Position numbers and translations under genes: made by a program
Source: Apricaphanius iberus
Lineage: Eukaryota > Chordata > Actinopteri > Cyprinodontiformes > Aphaniidae
DNA length: 64,000 bases
Assembly: GCA_028564705.1 (NCBI GenBank)
Contig: JAPXFQ010002085.1
Span: 366,501 to 430,500, forward strand
Direction: 5' to 3'
In this document: in pieces, positions 1-12,361 of the stretch
Position numbering within the stretch: position 1 is the stretch's first letter
How the letters are laid out: every line of letters begins with the position of its first letter
The notes under the pieces: model-generated
What the model saw: the letters and a program-made list of their open reading frames with translations, nothing else
The model's database searches: none
What the model was told of the DNA's origin: nothing

Positions 1-1493
1 CTTGAACACTTATTTACACATACCTGCCTTTAGTATCTCTAATAACTACAATTCAGAACGGTAAAAAATAAAATTAATAACTAGTTCATAACTGATCGTT
101 ATAGCAAGAAGTTAGTATTTTTTGCTGCTGACTTAGTTGTATAGTTTAATTGTTTCAGTTAGTTTCTTATGCAACCATGCATGTTTAGCTGTGGACTCTG
201 GTGTGTTTTGGGAGCATCCTAGGGTCTTGTTTTCAGGACATCAGCAGGAGGCTAATGGAAAGGCTTTGTTGGTTTAAAAGAATTACCAGCTTCCTTCGCC
301 AAAATCAACTCATAATCTGCTTTATTGGCACCAATATGCTCACACAATTGACAATACCTACAAACACATAGCACACACTCAAGATCAGCCAGACAGCACT
401 AAATGATGCTAACTCTCTTGTGAAAACGGACTTCATGAAAAGCAGGGTTAACAAAAGGATAAAGAGGAGAGAAAATCACAGTAAAACAATAAGAAAGCAG
501 TAAGAAGGGAGAGAGGTAAGAGGTAAAGAAGCAGAAAAACAAGGGGACAACAATTGAAGACTGAGGATCAGACACATGGAGAGACACCAAGAAATGACAT
601 GTTGGACGGTTATCAGTGATAAACAGTTCCGTCCTATAGAATATTGTGTTGGACATCAAAGAAATACATTTTGATTCCAGGCCCCGAGTGCAACCCCGTT
701 AAGAATGGGATGATAATACACATGTACACATAAATGGCTTACGTTCTCCTGTGAGAGAAAGGAGGAAGCATCCCGAGGTAGACGAGTGGGGTAAACAATT
801 TAAGCAGCAGTGATGAAATAGGAGAAAAAAATGGCAAAATGCAGTCGAGTTGAAAGAAAGCGATCAGAAAAGAAAAAAAAATTGAAATAATGTTATGTTA
901 TGATATTTGCTGTTTGAATTATCTACTGCTTATCTGCTATCTAATCTCTTGTTGAAAAATTTTACCATTCTTATAATCTACTACTAAGAAAACATCAAGG
1001 CAATTTCCCTATGCTCAGAAAGTTGTGCCTACAAATTTAAATATTTTCTAAAATGGTGGAAGTCTCTGTATTCTCTGTCATTTGATGTCCAGTAATTAAA
1101 TATATATATATTTTTCTGACATTAGGTAATTTTAGTCAACACTTTTCACTGAGGTGGAACAATGTATCAAATATACGTATCCTGTGTCCGATGTTCCAGG
1201 TTTATGGACATTTTCACATAAAAGTGGATCATTCGAGGTGTATAAAATGTTGAAATAATACTTTGAGAGTGAAAAATTATTAAAATTCTTATTTTGCTGT
1301 TTTATTAAATATACATCTATCCATTCTCATAAACTATGGACAATTAAATAAAGCAACTGATTGACTACTTAATTAAGTATACAGTATTTATTGAAAATCA
1401 TATCAGTCTCAAATTCAACAACTATCTTTGTATCTGAAGGATAAAGTGTTTGTCAGGGAACCAAAATCACAAACTTCATAAATTAATAAAAAG

Positions 1494-1495
<2 letters not shown>
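1..1495. other. AT-rich non-coding stretch, no gene seen
   Basis: No exon, splice-site pair, RNA gene or recognisable mobile element was found. The only open frame of note (399-659, minus) runs through a purine-rich patch at about 420-560 and resembles no protein family, so it is treated as chance. Short TA-rich runs occur near 1100. Confidence 0.6.

Positions 1496-1553
<58 letters not shown>
1496..1553. repeat. (TA)n microsatellite
   Basis: An uninterrupted TA dinucleotide tract of about 58 bp. It yields an apparent Ile-Tyr repeat in one frame, which is an artefact of the repeat. Confidence 0.97.
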
Positions 1554-1557
<4 letters not shown>

Positions 1558-4254
1558 AGAACTAGAATAAATATGTTTTTTACAGTCTGTAGAATGCTTG
1601 AAAATACAATATATCTGTGTATAACATTTAATTAAAAATAAAATAGAACATTGCTAGATGTATTCCTTATATACATCAGCAAGGAATGATCCAATATTTA
1701 CTTTATTTTTTATTCTTTTTTTTTACAAAATTGGTGACAGGAATTCTGGTACCCCTGCTGTCAGTACTTTGTACAACTTACCAACAGGACAGCAGTTATT
1801 CTTCTCCTGTAACATTTCACAAGGCTGGATCATTCTGATAGGTGGAAATTCACGCTTGTTTTTTTAAGGATGTAGGTCTAAGGAATGAGAAAGCCTTAGG
1901 TTATTTTTTACTTTTTTAAGATTGTCCGATTAACACTTTCTGTGTTATGTTAGTCATGTATTTGAAACCAATAATCCTACTGAAAGAGGTCCCTTTTTTG
2001 ATTTTGTGATAGAGTCTGCCATTTGTTATCAAAATGCCTTGCTATTTTACAAACAGTTAATGATGTCATAAACTCTTGCAGGGTTCAAACGATGGTGGGT
2101 AAAATAACAGGTCCACAACATCACAGATCTTCCATCAAATAAAAAAGTGGGAATTATGTGTGTTTTGATGTGTTATTTCTTGCTTGTTTCTGAATTTCTC
2201 AATCTTAGTCTAACATGACCAAAGAAAACGGTTCTATTTACAGTCTGAGTTGTGTTAAGCAAAGTCACCAAAGTTAGCTCTTTGTTAGGAGAGACGCAGC
2301 TTTTTATTTCTTGCACACTCCCAAACAGCCATTTCCCATGTAGCTTGAATGTGATAATTATTTAAATGTGGTAATACTAAGAGATTATTTGTGAACTCTG
2401 AATATTTTTTTAACCTACCTTAAATTACCTGTAGTTGTAAATGAGGGTTAGAAAAACATTGATCTTTTTCCAGCCCTCTGGCTAGTAGCTAAAAGAAAAG
2501 GCCCTATATGTCTAATCATACAGTACGTATACTAGAAAATATAATCAGCTAAGAGTGAAAACTGTGGAAACCTATTCAGCTGTAAATGTTGTTGGTTTTA
2601 TGTTAAAAATAATTGTTTCTTTACATGTAATTATACTCCACTTAATAAATATTTTAAAAGCTGCTGGATTTTTCTAATATGTTTAAAACAGAATCAAACT
2701 ACTTCAGTTAAAATATATATTAAATTAATTTACTTGTATAATATTATAGATCTTTACAAGGAGATTTTATTAAATGTAGCTCCTCTTGTATTATGAACAA
2801 ATACATTAAAAAATAATGCTCCATGAAGTACAAAAGGGTAGAAGAAGCGAGACAGAAAAATAAAAGGGAAAAGGTCTGAGATCTAAAAGATAGGAGTGCA
2901 GAACAATTACTTTAAGTCTTGACAAACACTTAACGGAGGCCTTTAGACTAACACTTTGGAGAAGACATGTCTGCCTGCATACCAATAGAAAATACTGTCA
3001 TTCTCTATCTAAGTCAGAGCCTTTTGATGTTGTGTTCACACAGACAGAGAAAAGAGAGATGAAGGAGGGAAATAGAGGTATAGCGAGGGGGGGGGGGTAA
3101 AAACATGAACTTTAAACCAAAAGACTAGAAGAAGAGAGACAAAGGAAATTTAGAGAATAGAGTTCAACCCTTAATTTCTTCTGAAAGATGTCATTCTTTA
3201 TTTCATACATTCTTTTATTTCAAATAATTTAAAATGACCCACCAGCATGCAAAGCTACATCCACTGCTAGCATGTTTAGCATAGAACACTAAGACATATG
3301 AAGTTACAGATACTTTTATGATACAGAAACTGCTTTATATAAAAACTTGTATATCAACATAGATGTGTACCTAAACCATGTTGATAGTTAGAATGACATT
3401 TATGTTGGGGTCAGCCATATGATAATCCAGACTCCTTCCCCATTTAGCTTCACACCACAGTCTAAACTGGCTAGCCATGTTTATGATCGGTATGAAAGAT
3501 GTATGAGGTGTTGAGCACTGGGTGTTGTTCTAATGACTTGTATGCCTTCTTTGCTTCTGCTGTGTAAAATCCTGGCATGTTGATCAAATAATTGTAGATA
3601 TTGACATCCTGAATTGGCGGTGGCTAATTCTGAGGACTTTTATCTCATAGTTCATTAGCTATATGAAACGGTTCTGGAAGCTTTGGCTAAATTTAGTTAG
3701 CTTTGTGATGTGTATTTTTTGATTATTTGCATAAAGATGGTTTAGATAATCTAAAGTTTGAATACCTACATTCCTAGGTTTTGCTTTGTTAGCATAATTG
3801 TTCAACAGTGACAGCACAACTTTGGATAGGAGTTGTGGAAGCTCTGTTTTGCCCTCCGGCGTTGTAGAGTGCACGGAATTACATTAATTACATAAATATA
3901 AACTATAACATTCAACATGCATGTAAGACTACGAAAATAATAGTAAATTATCAAGAAGAAAGAAAAAATAAACCAGAGAAAATAGGAAGGGGATCACCTT
4001 TTACCATTTGTCGTGGAATCATTGACATCTCTCCATGCTGTGTCCCAACCTGCTGTTCTCCCTCATCATCCCTCATCTTCATCCTTGCACCTTATTTTTG
4101 TCTGTGTTGGGCTCCATTCTGAATCCAGAGACACATACCCTGGCAGTGATGGAAGAAAGTCAAAAACTGGGCACACTTAACAAAATGTAAATCAGAGGGA
4201 ACAAAGAATATAAATCAAGAGCAAATGAAAACAGGACTTATTTGCACTGAAGAG
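1554..4254. other. AT-rich non-coding stretch, no gene seen
   Basis: Nothing gene-like was recognised. It includes a purine-rich patch at about 2820-3170 containing a run of 11 G at 3087-3097. The minus-strand open frame 3659-3874 has no recognisable domain. Confidence 0.55.
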
Positions 4255-4605
4255 ATTTAATGTCTTACATTGGGCAGAGGAAAAAACTTAATTGTCCATG
4301 GTCCTCTGCCTCATTTTCTGCTAACGTTGAGTTGATTGCTACAACAGATTTGTCTGGCACATTTGCCAAAGATGACAGTGCATTCATAAAACTGTTGTTT
4401 GTTTATATTTCGAAGAACAGGAAGTGTCCTTGTGTTCAGTGCTAGGTGAAGTGCCACCACAGGCGAGGAGGAAAATATGTTTCTCCAAAGGTTTGTTGTT
4501 TCATAAAGTGCAGTGCGAAGGGGAGCAGTATTCGTTAAAAAAAGCAATAATGTTGCAATTTTGGTCCTCAATTGAACCAGGTCTACTGGAATATCATCTG
4601 TAAAA
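4255..4605 (+). mobile_element. Non-autonomous DNA-transposon-like repeat, family 1, copy A
   Basis: This segment is related by eye to the reverse complement of 11584-11950 and to 33416-33660. Shared landmarks in the same order are a CCTCTGCCTCA-like block, ACATTTGCCAAAGA followed by AAAACTG, GAAGTGTCC-TGTGTTCAGTGCT (shared with copy C), and at the end CAATTTTGGTCCTCAATTGAACC (CAATTTGGTCCCCAAT in copy B). Open frames on either strand are not conserved between copies, so it is non-coding. Terminal inverted repeats are not clear in this copy, which is probably truncated. Confidence 0.6.
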
Positions 4606-7600
4606 ATGATGTAAGATTTAATTTAAGAAGCATTGTTGCAACAACAAAATAACTGACCAAACCACAAACTTATTTTCTTTCTGTGCTAAGTATATATTTA
4701 TTAGTGGGGGTTTTTTATTCCATTTTTCTTTAAATTGTTAAAGCTATCATGATAGTCAAACTATCAAATATCGAACTACTGCAAAGGATACACATATTAC
4801 CTTCCAGAGTGTGCAAACAATGGCAGGGGCAAACAGACAAATGCACTCAATGCACTTTTAAATGCAACACACATACACTCTTCTCTGCTTGTTGATAAGT
4901 GTGTTAGGAGGCAGGGAGAAATTATTAATTATCAGGCTAATGGGCACCAGGCTAAGTTCTGCTTCATTAGGCTCTAACTGTTTGTGAGAATCCTTGTTTG
5001 TGTGCTTGTGTGTCAGAGGACTGTGGGACCTTTGAGTAACACACAAACAATAATGGAGGTGGGTGTTGGGGTAAGAGTTAACAGCAGACATGCACTTATG
5101 CAAACAGAGACATGCATTAAAAATTTGACATTCTAGCTTTACAATAAATGTAAAAATGTTGCAAATAGACAACAGTGCTTTTATTATTACAACATACAAT
5201 AAAATCCCTTTTCTTAACTATAAGGCTGATAAATGAATAAAGTTGTTTTTATTATATTTTGTGCATAATGCTCTAATATGTTGAAGCTAATGTTTTATAG
5301 ATCAGTCATGATGTTAAAAGTTTAGTAAAGAACCAGAGTTTTGAAGAAATAAAATGATTAAGTAGAAATGTGAATCTAATTTTATCAACCAAAAGGCGTT
5401 TTGCTTCGCACACTTTTAGCATTGTGTTGAATGGCTTTGTAGTTGGCTCCCATTCTATTGCTTGGAGGGTTGTGCTGGCTACAGTATGATAAGTAAAACC
5501 AGCACTGACTTTAATCTGTCTCACTCCCACTAGAAAAGATAGATAAGGGGGGGGGGGCAAAGCAGAGGGAGTGAAAGACATTAAAGAAGTCAAAGAAAAG
5601 AGTGACATTGTTATAATCATTTGTATTTTGATGGAATCCCAAAGTAATTTTAACAAATATTTTGGTGAATCATTTGAGAGAAACGTATTTTGACATTTTT
5701 CTTTAATATGAGCCACTTGGACTACATCAGTTGTTAGTTAGCTTTGCTTTCAGTACTTTTCAGGCTGATTTTGAGAATTAAACTGATTCTGAATGCTCCT
5801 GTGTGAACATGGGCATTTCTCTATAAATAACCCTGATAGTAACATAAGCAGGGGCCTAAGCTCAGTGGTTTTTCCCATTGATTAGATGACCAGCTAATGC
5901 ACAATCATCCCAATCATTCATGCACATGTGGACAAATACACGCGAACTGCTACTCTGAACTAATGATTTGGTCAAGACCCCTCAGGAGCAACTAATCACT
6001 TCTTTGCTCCAAAAAGGGCTGTCGGTTAAGGGAGTGACGAGAAGAAAATGAAATGGAGGTAAAAGCAAAGGAAGAGGAAGTTGTGTACAAAAATTCTACT
6101 TAAAAATGAGATGGAAGGATTTGATTGTTTAAAGAGGCAGAGCAACCAACATAAGATTGGAATATATTGAAAGAGCAGAAGAAGGCATAATACCATACAT
6201 GGATGTGAAAAGTGATGCAATTCCACTTAAATTTTTGTGTAAATGCACCTGTATGTGGTTAAGATGTCCCTGAAGGGTATCTCCTTGCTGTCGATATGTG
6301 TATGCCCATGTCTGGGTGTACGCGTGTGCTAGAATTACCCTGAATGCTTTAGCGATTGACTGCCTAGCTAATGGCAGTCTCTGTTTTCCTCTCATGGTCA
6401 TTGACTAGGCCTTCTCATCAATACCTGTTTTTACAGCTATTCTAGAGGTGTGTGGGTATGTTGGTGTGTGTGTTTGTGTGTGTTGCTGCTAATAGTTTAA
6501 TTATATTATATGTTTTTGTCTGCTGTGAGCTTTTCCCTAAGTTTTCTTGAATTCTTAACTCATGCACATTTTCAGGATATTGGTATACTTTTACTGTGAT
6601 ATGCTTTTTTACTTAAGGGATGCAGTATGTCTGCAAATAATGCTCAGCTCTTTCTGCAGTTTTTTACTTTTTATTTTCTATTTATATGGCTTACAGCCTA
6701 TTATCTAAAAAAGTAAACATACATTGTATCCTGGGTTGTTCTAACTTCGAAACAAAAGAGAAAAAACATGCAGATAGAGAATATCTACAATTTTTGCTTT
6801 GGTGTATGCAACATAATCAAACCCATGGTAATCTCAATTTTTTTTTTTTAGGTAAAACTATATTAAGACTGCCCCATTTTAAAAATGAAAACATTCCTTT
6901 GTAGTTTTAAAGATTAACACTATCTTTTCATCACTCAGCTTCTGTTCTTTTCTACTTCCCCTTGTATTTTCTATTCTTCCTCCTTCATTCTTTTACTGCC
7001 ACTATCACCTGAGTTTGGGAAGGACTTTGTCCCACAGACACAGAGCAAGACTATCACCACTTCACCCAGGAGACCACTCATCTCTCACTTCTCCAACCTC
7101 CCTTCCTCCTTCTATGCATCCAGCTACCCATCCATCGATTGCCACTATTCTTGGACTTCTGTTATCCTTCTTCTGGTCAGGCTCGGGTTTCTCTTTTCAC
7201 CACTGAGCTGTGTGTGTGAGCTAACCTCCATATATCTTTGCCTGTCACATTTGATTAAGTATCAAATCAGCTTTGGAATACTTTCTTATTTTATTTCATA
7301 AAATAGTGCACAATTAAATACACCTACACAGAGAAAGGTTATTTTTGACAGAAATTTCTGCTTAGTCACTAATAGATAGCTTCATCGGAACAAATATTGA
7401 CCACTACTTCAATACAAAGTGTTCCATAAAAGTATAAGATTGATCAATAAGTCTGGGAAGAGGCGAATTCACTCAATGAAAATATTTTTTATTTAGTTTT
7501 CTGAGAAGGATTTTTTTAAAATCACAAATAAATGTAACAAACATCTAACAAAGATCCCTGGTTGAACAAAAAATAAAATAAAGTGACCGCATTTTCCTCA

Positions 7601-8049
7601 CAAACATATTATATTCAATACAATATATTGAATTTAAGGTTTCTAAGGGAAACTGTGCAAAGAACTGCTGACAGCAAAATAAGTTTTGTCTTCTGTGAGG
7701 TTTTAAACCGTATTGGATATGGTAATCAGAGAGCTATGTTTATTAAGAAGCATTATGGCCTTCCTCTCATTTTCTTTAGTTTAGATACGTCTTGTTACAA
7801 CAACCGTTAGTCTCTGTTAAATTAATGTGTGTTCACAACACTCACTGAAATTATGCTTCATTAATCAAAAAATGTATCTCTTTGCCTGTCTTAACACTTG
7901 CTGTATTGGCAGACCTAATACATTTTTGTCTCTTTCTCTGACCGCAGGAGTTATCCAAACATTTTTAACAATTTGCACAGCAGGGTTGACCTTTACCTTA
8001 AAACTTTATGGAAACTGAAACCATAAGACACCATACTCATACTCACAGG
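4606..8049. other. AT-rich non-coding stretch, no gene seen
   Basis: No exon or mobile element was recognised. A run of 11 G sits at 5547-5557 and a short TG-rich tract at about 6449-6485. The open frames at 5306-5716, 6129-6401 and 7015-7206 have no recognisable domains or splice context. Confidence 0.5.
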
Positions 8050-8811
8050 TAGAGATAGACCGATGTATCAGTTGGCCAATACGTTGGGCCAATGTTTACC
8101 ATTTTTTAATATATCGGAATCGGTTTCTATCCCTCTTTAGTTGATTTAAAGTCCAGCACATTTGCTTCCATTTACTGTGTAATACAGATAAAAATTGCTT
8201 AATTAAATGACATTTTCAATCAAAACTGCATTTTACATCGTAGAGTTATATCCACTTTAAATTTGTCTAAGGTTAACAGTCAAGACTATCCAAAATCTCT
8301 AAGGATATAGAACTGCCCATGCATGTGCTAACTATAATTTTAAAAACTGTTTCTAAAACATTTGTTATATGTATCATATATTAAATTGAAGATGGATTCA
8401 CTACAGAAATAATAGCAATAACTGTTTCTTCTGTTTAATAATTGCTGTCTAAAGTCTCCACAAACGTCAAATCCAACATTTATTTTTTTTGTTGTCTGAT
8501 TTTTAGATTTAGTACTTGGTCAGTTTTTTTATTTTTCTGGTTAACTTTGGTTAAATATTTGGTTTAAATACTTTGCAGTGCACAAAATTAAGATTCAAGA
8601 GTTGTTTGAATTCAGTTTTCAAAAACTGACGAGGTTCAGAAATCTTGTGCATCCACTGTAGTTATTAGTGAGCCATTTTAGCATACAAATAAGATGTAAA
8701 ATTTTAAGATATACTGTAATCCTTGAAAATCTATCCCAAACATCAGCAGCACATATCCCCCATCAGCTGACCGTATCGGCATCGGCAATAGAAAAACTCA
8801 TATCAGTCGAT
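8050..8811. mobile_element. Decayed hAT-like non-autonomous element
   Basis: The left end reads TAGAGATAGACCGATGTATC followed by repeated GGCCAAT/TATCGG motifs. The right end carries CGTATCGGCATCGGCAATAG and then ATATCAGTCGAT, so the outer parts are inverted, imperfect CGAT/TATCGG-rich repeats. This matches a common class of hAT-related miniature elements in fish (recognised from memory, not by search). No clear 8-bp TSD is visible, and the right tip looks eroded. The interior is AT-rich and non-coding. Confidence 0.5.
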
Positions 8812-9443
8812 AAAACAATAGTGCATGCTACATTCACCTGGAAGTCTATGGAATTAAAAATTCCCAAAGTTTCCCAATAATGTTTTTTTGGTTGTCTGAG
8901 GACATCAAATGGGTTGGAGAAAAACTACACATGAAAAGTCTCTATCAATAAATTTACACCATGACAATAGAGAAAACATGTAAACTGCTTACAAAAATAC
9001 CCCTTATGAGATTTAGGGAACGTTTCAGTGTAAAGCAGTGGTGCTTACAGCTCCTCCAACATAAAGGCTTTTACCTCTAAGAATATTTTTCTGTTAACTA
9101 TAAGTTTTATTTTCCAGAACATCGAAGAGAAAATTTTAAAAAGAAGTAATTTTACAATTATTAATTATTTAAAATATGGTTCACTCTAAAATTCTGCAAC
9201 AAACATGCTGTCATTTAACAACTGTGAAGTAAAACCTAAAAAAAGGAAATTAATTTTTTAAAATTCTGTGTCATTGGATGAAGTCCTCTGTGCCTGTATT
9301 AATGTTAATATCTTTATTCGAGCACTAGATTGAATGCACTTCCACATACCTCTATGGAAATGAAGTCGCACACACACATAGTGGGACAATCAGGTCATTC
9401 CAAGGTAAAAGGACTTAGATATAGTGAAATATTCATACTTTAA
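8812..9443. other. AT-rich non-coding stretch, no gene seen
   Basis: No coding potential or repeat structure could be assigned. Confidence 0.5.
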
Positions 9444-9478
9444 GGGTGTGTGTTGTGTGTGTGTGTGTGTGTGTGTGT
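9444..9478. repeat. (TG)n microsatellite
   Basis: TG dinucleotide tract with one early interruption (TGTTGTG), followed by further TG-rich sequence to about 9515. Confidence 0.95.
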
Positions 9479-9949
9479 ACTCACAGTGTGAGTTGGTGTG
9501 ACTGTGTATGTGTGTCGAGCTCATGACTGCTACAAGCAGTTCTCTTTAATTGAGGTCCTGACGCCTCAAGCAAAATGCTCTGGAGAAGGATAGAACCTGC
9601 ACTTAGGTAGGTCCTTGTGTGCTGCACACAAATGTTAAACTAACACAACAATACTGACCTTAAAAAATGTACTAATAAAATCTGGATATCGGTAGCGGCC
9701 TTAGCAGCTGATGGGGGTTTCTGCTGATTATTAGTGGTGTAAAATTTTTTTAGAATAAATTTCACATTTGTAAACTATAAGAAGATTTCTCCAACAGTTT
9801 CAATGGTTTTGAAACCAGTTTGAATTGTATGTCCTTCAACTCTAGTGTCTGAGGTTTTTTGGGTGTGTTTGCTGTTAGTGTATGCATGCTTGGGCAAGTG
9901 TGTGACTGTTATCTCTTTGCTGTTGTCATTGGTCTAATTGTGTCTTTCA

Positions 9950-10445
9950 TATTTTCTCATGTCCTTCTCCAGAAATCAACCTTAAGTCAACTCCTTCCAC
10001 TTATTTAAACATTTACATTCCAAGAAGTGCTGGGCAAGGAGGAGGAGTTACAACCATTTTTCATTCAGATTTACTAATTAATCATTCACCAGATAATTGC
10101 TACAGTTCTTTTGAACATCTAATCCTTAGTTTTCCTCAACCAAGTTGAAAAACATTATAAGCAGTTTTGTTTGTGGTTTTGTGTTATCAACCAGACCCTT
10201 ACACTCAATTCTTAGATAAGATCTCTAGATCAGATTTAGTGTTACTGATAAGGTAATTATAGCAGGGGATTTCAATATTCATGTGGACACTGAAAATAAA
10301 AGCTTAAATGCAGTATTTAATGTTATTTTAGACTCAATTGGTTGTACTCAGAAGGTGCAAGGATCCACCCACTAGGGTCAGCACACTTTGGACTTTGGAC
10401 TGACATACGGCACTGAGCCTGGGGAAATAACAGTCCTCCAACATA
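9950..10445 (+). pseudogene. L2/CR1-type LINE, endonuclease-region fragment
   Basis: Plus-strand translation gives a decayed apurinic-endonuclease-like region of a non-LTR retrotransposon polyprotein. At about 10,020-10,150 it reads like the G-GGVTTIF...SSFEHLIL stretch. At about 10,245-10,310 it reads IIAGDFNIHVD, the hallmark endonuclease core motif, followed by a STH..HTLDFGLTYG-like segment at about 10,365-10,410. Frameshifts and stops make it non-functional. It is cut at 10,444 by a Tc1-like element; reverse-transcriptase-side sequence of what looks like the same LINE resumes after 12,362. Confidence 0.8.
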
Positions 10446-11548
10446 CAGTGGGACAAAAAAAGTATTTAATCAGCAGCCAATTGTGCAAGTTCTCCCACTT
10501 AAAAAGAAGAGAGGCCTGTAATTGTCTATGAGACATAAAATTAGAAAAATAAATTCAGAAAATCACATGGTCTGATTTTTAGATAATTTATAAGTATAAG
10601 TAATAACAAAATTTAATTTCAGTACTTAGTTATATACCTTTGTTTGCCATGACAAAGGTCAAACGTTTTCTCTAAATCTTTAAAAGGTTTTCACATACTG
10701 TTGCTGGCATTTTGGGCCATTCTTCCATGCAGATCTCAGCTAGAGCAGTGATGTTATGGGGCGGTCACTGGGCAACATGGACTTTCAACTCCCTCCAAAG
10801 AATTTTACTAGGTTGAGATCTGGAGACTCTTCTGGATCGTCTGAATGCTCTCCAGCAAACTTGAGACGGGCCTGGACATGTACTGGCCTAAGCAGGGGAA
10901 CACGTCTCGCACTGCAGGATTTGAGTCCCTGGAGGTGTGGTGTCTTACTGATAATAGCCATGTTACTTTGGTCCCAACTCTCTGCAGGTCATTCACTAGG
11001 TCCCGCTGTGTGCTGGGATTTTTGCTCACCGTTCCTGAGTTGTTGACCCTACGGGGTGTGATCTTGCAAAGAGTCTCAGATCGAGGGAGATTATCAGTGG
11101 TCTTGTGTATATTCAATTTTTTAATAATTGCCCCCACAGTTGATTTATTCACACCAAGCTGCTTACCTATTACAGATTCATACCTTCCCAGCCTGGTGCA
11201 GGTCTACAATTTAGATTCTGGTGTCCATTGACAGCTCTTTGGTCTTGGCTATAGGGAAGGTTGTAGTGTGACTGTATGAGGTCATGGATAGGTGCAAACA
11301 GGTGTCATTAATACAGGTTACAAGTGGAGGACAGAAGAGCCCATTACAGAAGAAGTTACAGGTCTTTGAGAACCAGAAATATTGTTTGTTTGTCGGTGAC
11401 CAAATACTTAGTTTCCTCCATAATTTACATATAAATTATTTAACAATCAGACCATGTGATGTTCTAGATTTTTTCTCTCTCTTATAGTTGAGGTATAACA
11501 ATGATAATAATTAGAGGCCTTTGTCATCGTCAGTGGGAGAACTTGTTA
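10446..11548 (-). mobile_element. Tc1-like DNA transposon, internally deleted, inside the LINE
   Basis: The element begins after a TA dinucleotide at 10,444-10,445 with CAGTGGGACAAAAAAAGTAT, a Tc1-family terminus. The internal part of that inverted repeat (GCAAGTTCTCCCACTT, ~10,485-10,500) is mirrored at about 11,530-11,545 (CAGTGGGAGAACTTG). The outermost bases of the right end appear lost. The transposase is on the minus strand. At about 1.1 kb it is shorter than the usual ~1.6 kb, consistent with loss of the catalytic core. Confidence 0.88.
10620..11260 (-). pseudogene. Tc1-like transposase remnant (DNA-binding half)
   Basis: Read on the minus strand from about 11,255, the protein starts in the region that corresponds to the MAKT-ELS start of Tc1 transposases. 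It continues through STVGAIIKKL and TTDNLPRS (about 11,150-11,080), then KITPRRVNN and RDLVNDLQRVGTKVT. These are the paired helix-turn-helix DNA-binding domains joined by a GRPR-like linker. The frame becomes unrelated after about 10,810. A short C-terminal-like tail reappears at about 10,620-10,740, so the central DDE catalytic domain is missing. It cannot encode an active transposase. Confidence 0.85.
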
Positions 11549-11583
11549 TCTTGCCATTTTTAGTGAAAACTGGTGGCTAACTA

Positions 11584-12361
11584 AGGCTGTATTCATGCCT
11601 GATAGTCCAGTAGAATCAGTTTGATTGGGGACCAAATTGAAACACTGTTACTGTTTTTAGCTGGTGTGGTTGACATTCACACTGGCTTTTTATTATCAGA
11701 AAGTCCAGAGCTCTGAGCAACAAATTCACCTCTCCGTTTTTTTGGTAGCATTGTTGTAGAGCTGTACTTCCTCCTGCTGCAGGGAAACTTTCAGTAAAGC
11801 TGAATGGAAACAAACCCACAATAGCAGCAGATTGCAGCAGTTTTAGGATTGATCTGATGTCTTTGGCAAATATACCAGATAAATACTGCTGCAGTAACTC
11901 AGGATGAACATAGATTGAGGCGGAGGACAATGGAGAATGTTGTGTTTTATACAAGACAGCTGAGGCGGCTCTATATAAGCATTTTGCTATGATTAGGACT
12001 GCCTGAATACAACTTCCAACACAGTTGGCCTCCTTATACAGACACTGAGCAAGGTATGTACAAAATCATCTCTCCAACATTAGTGGTTGTTTAGATTGTA
12101 TTTACCCAGGATGCCCTGTACAATAGTCCACTTCCTGCTTTTGGTGCGAACCAGGTCCGTTCACCTTTCACACATACAATCAAACCGAAGCAGAGTTTGT
12201 TTCAATCGAACCGAGACCACAGTTTTTAGGCGGACTAGAGTTTGTTTATTTGGTCCGAATCAGAGTTTGATTGCTCATTCACACCTGCCCAAACGAACCG
12301 GACTTCCCTGGGAAGAGTTTGTTTAAAGTGGACTAAACAGGTCTTGTGTGAATGCACCCTA
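11584..12361 (-). mobile_element. Non-autonomous DNA-transposon-like repeat, family 1, copy B
   Basis: The left tip is AGGCTGTATTCATGCC. The reverse complement of the right tip is TAGGGTGCATTCACAC, giving imperfect terminal inverted repeats. The left half, reverse complemented, aligns by eye with copy A (4255-4605). The right half is rich in CGAACC/GAACCG-type motifs. A family-1 tip is also seen at 32,449 (TAGGGTGCTTTCATTCC). It lies between the two halves of the LINE and close to the Tc1-like element. No convincing TSD was found, so superfamily (hAT or other) is uncertain. Confidence 0.62.

Noticed and set aside
9660..9720. Second copy of the 8.05-kb hAT-like element end (GATATCGGTAGCGGCC)
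   Set aside because: Only about 40 bp of vague similarity and no partner end.
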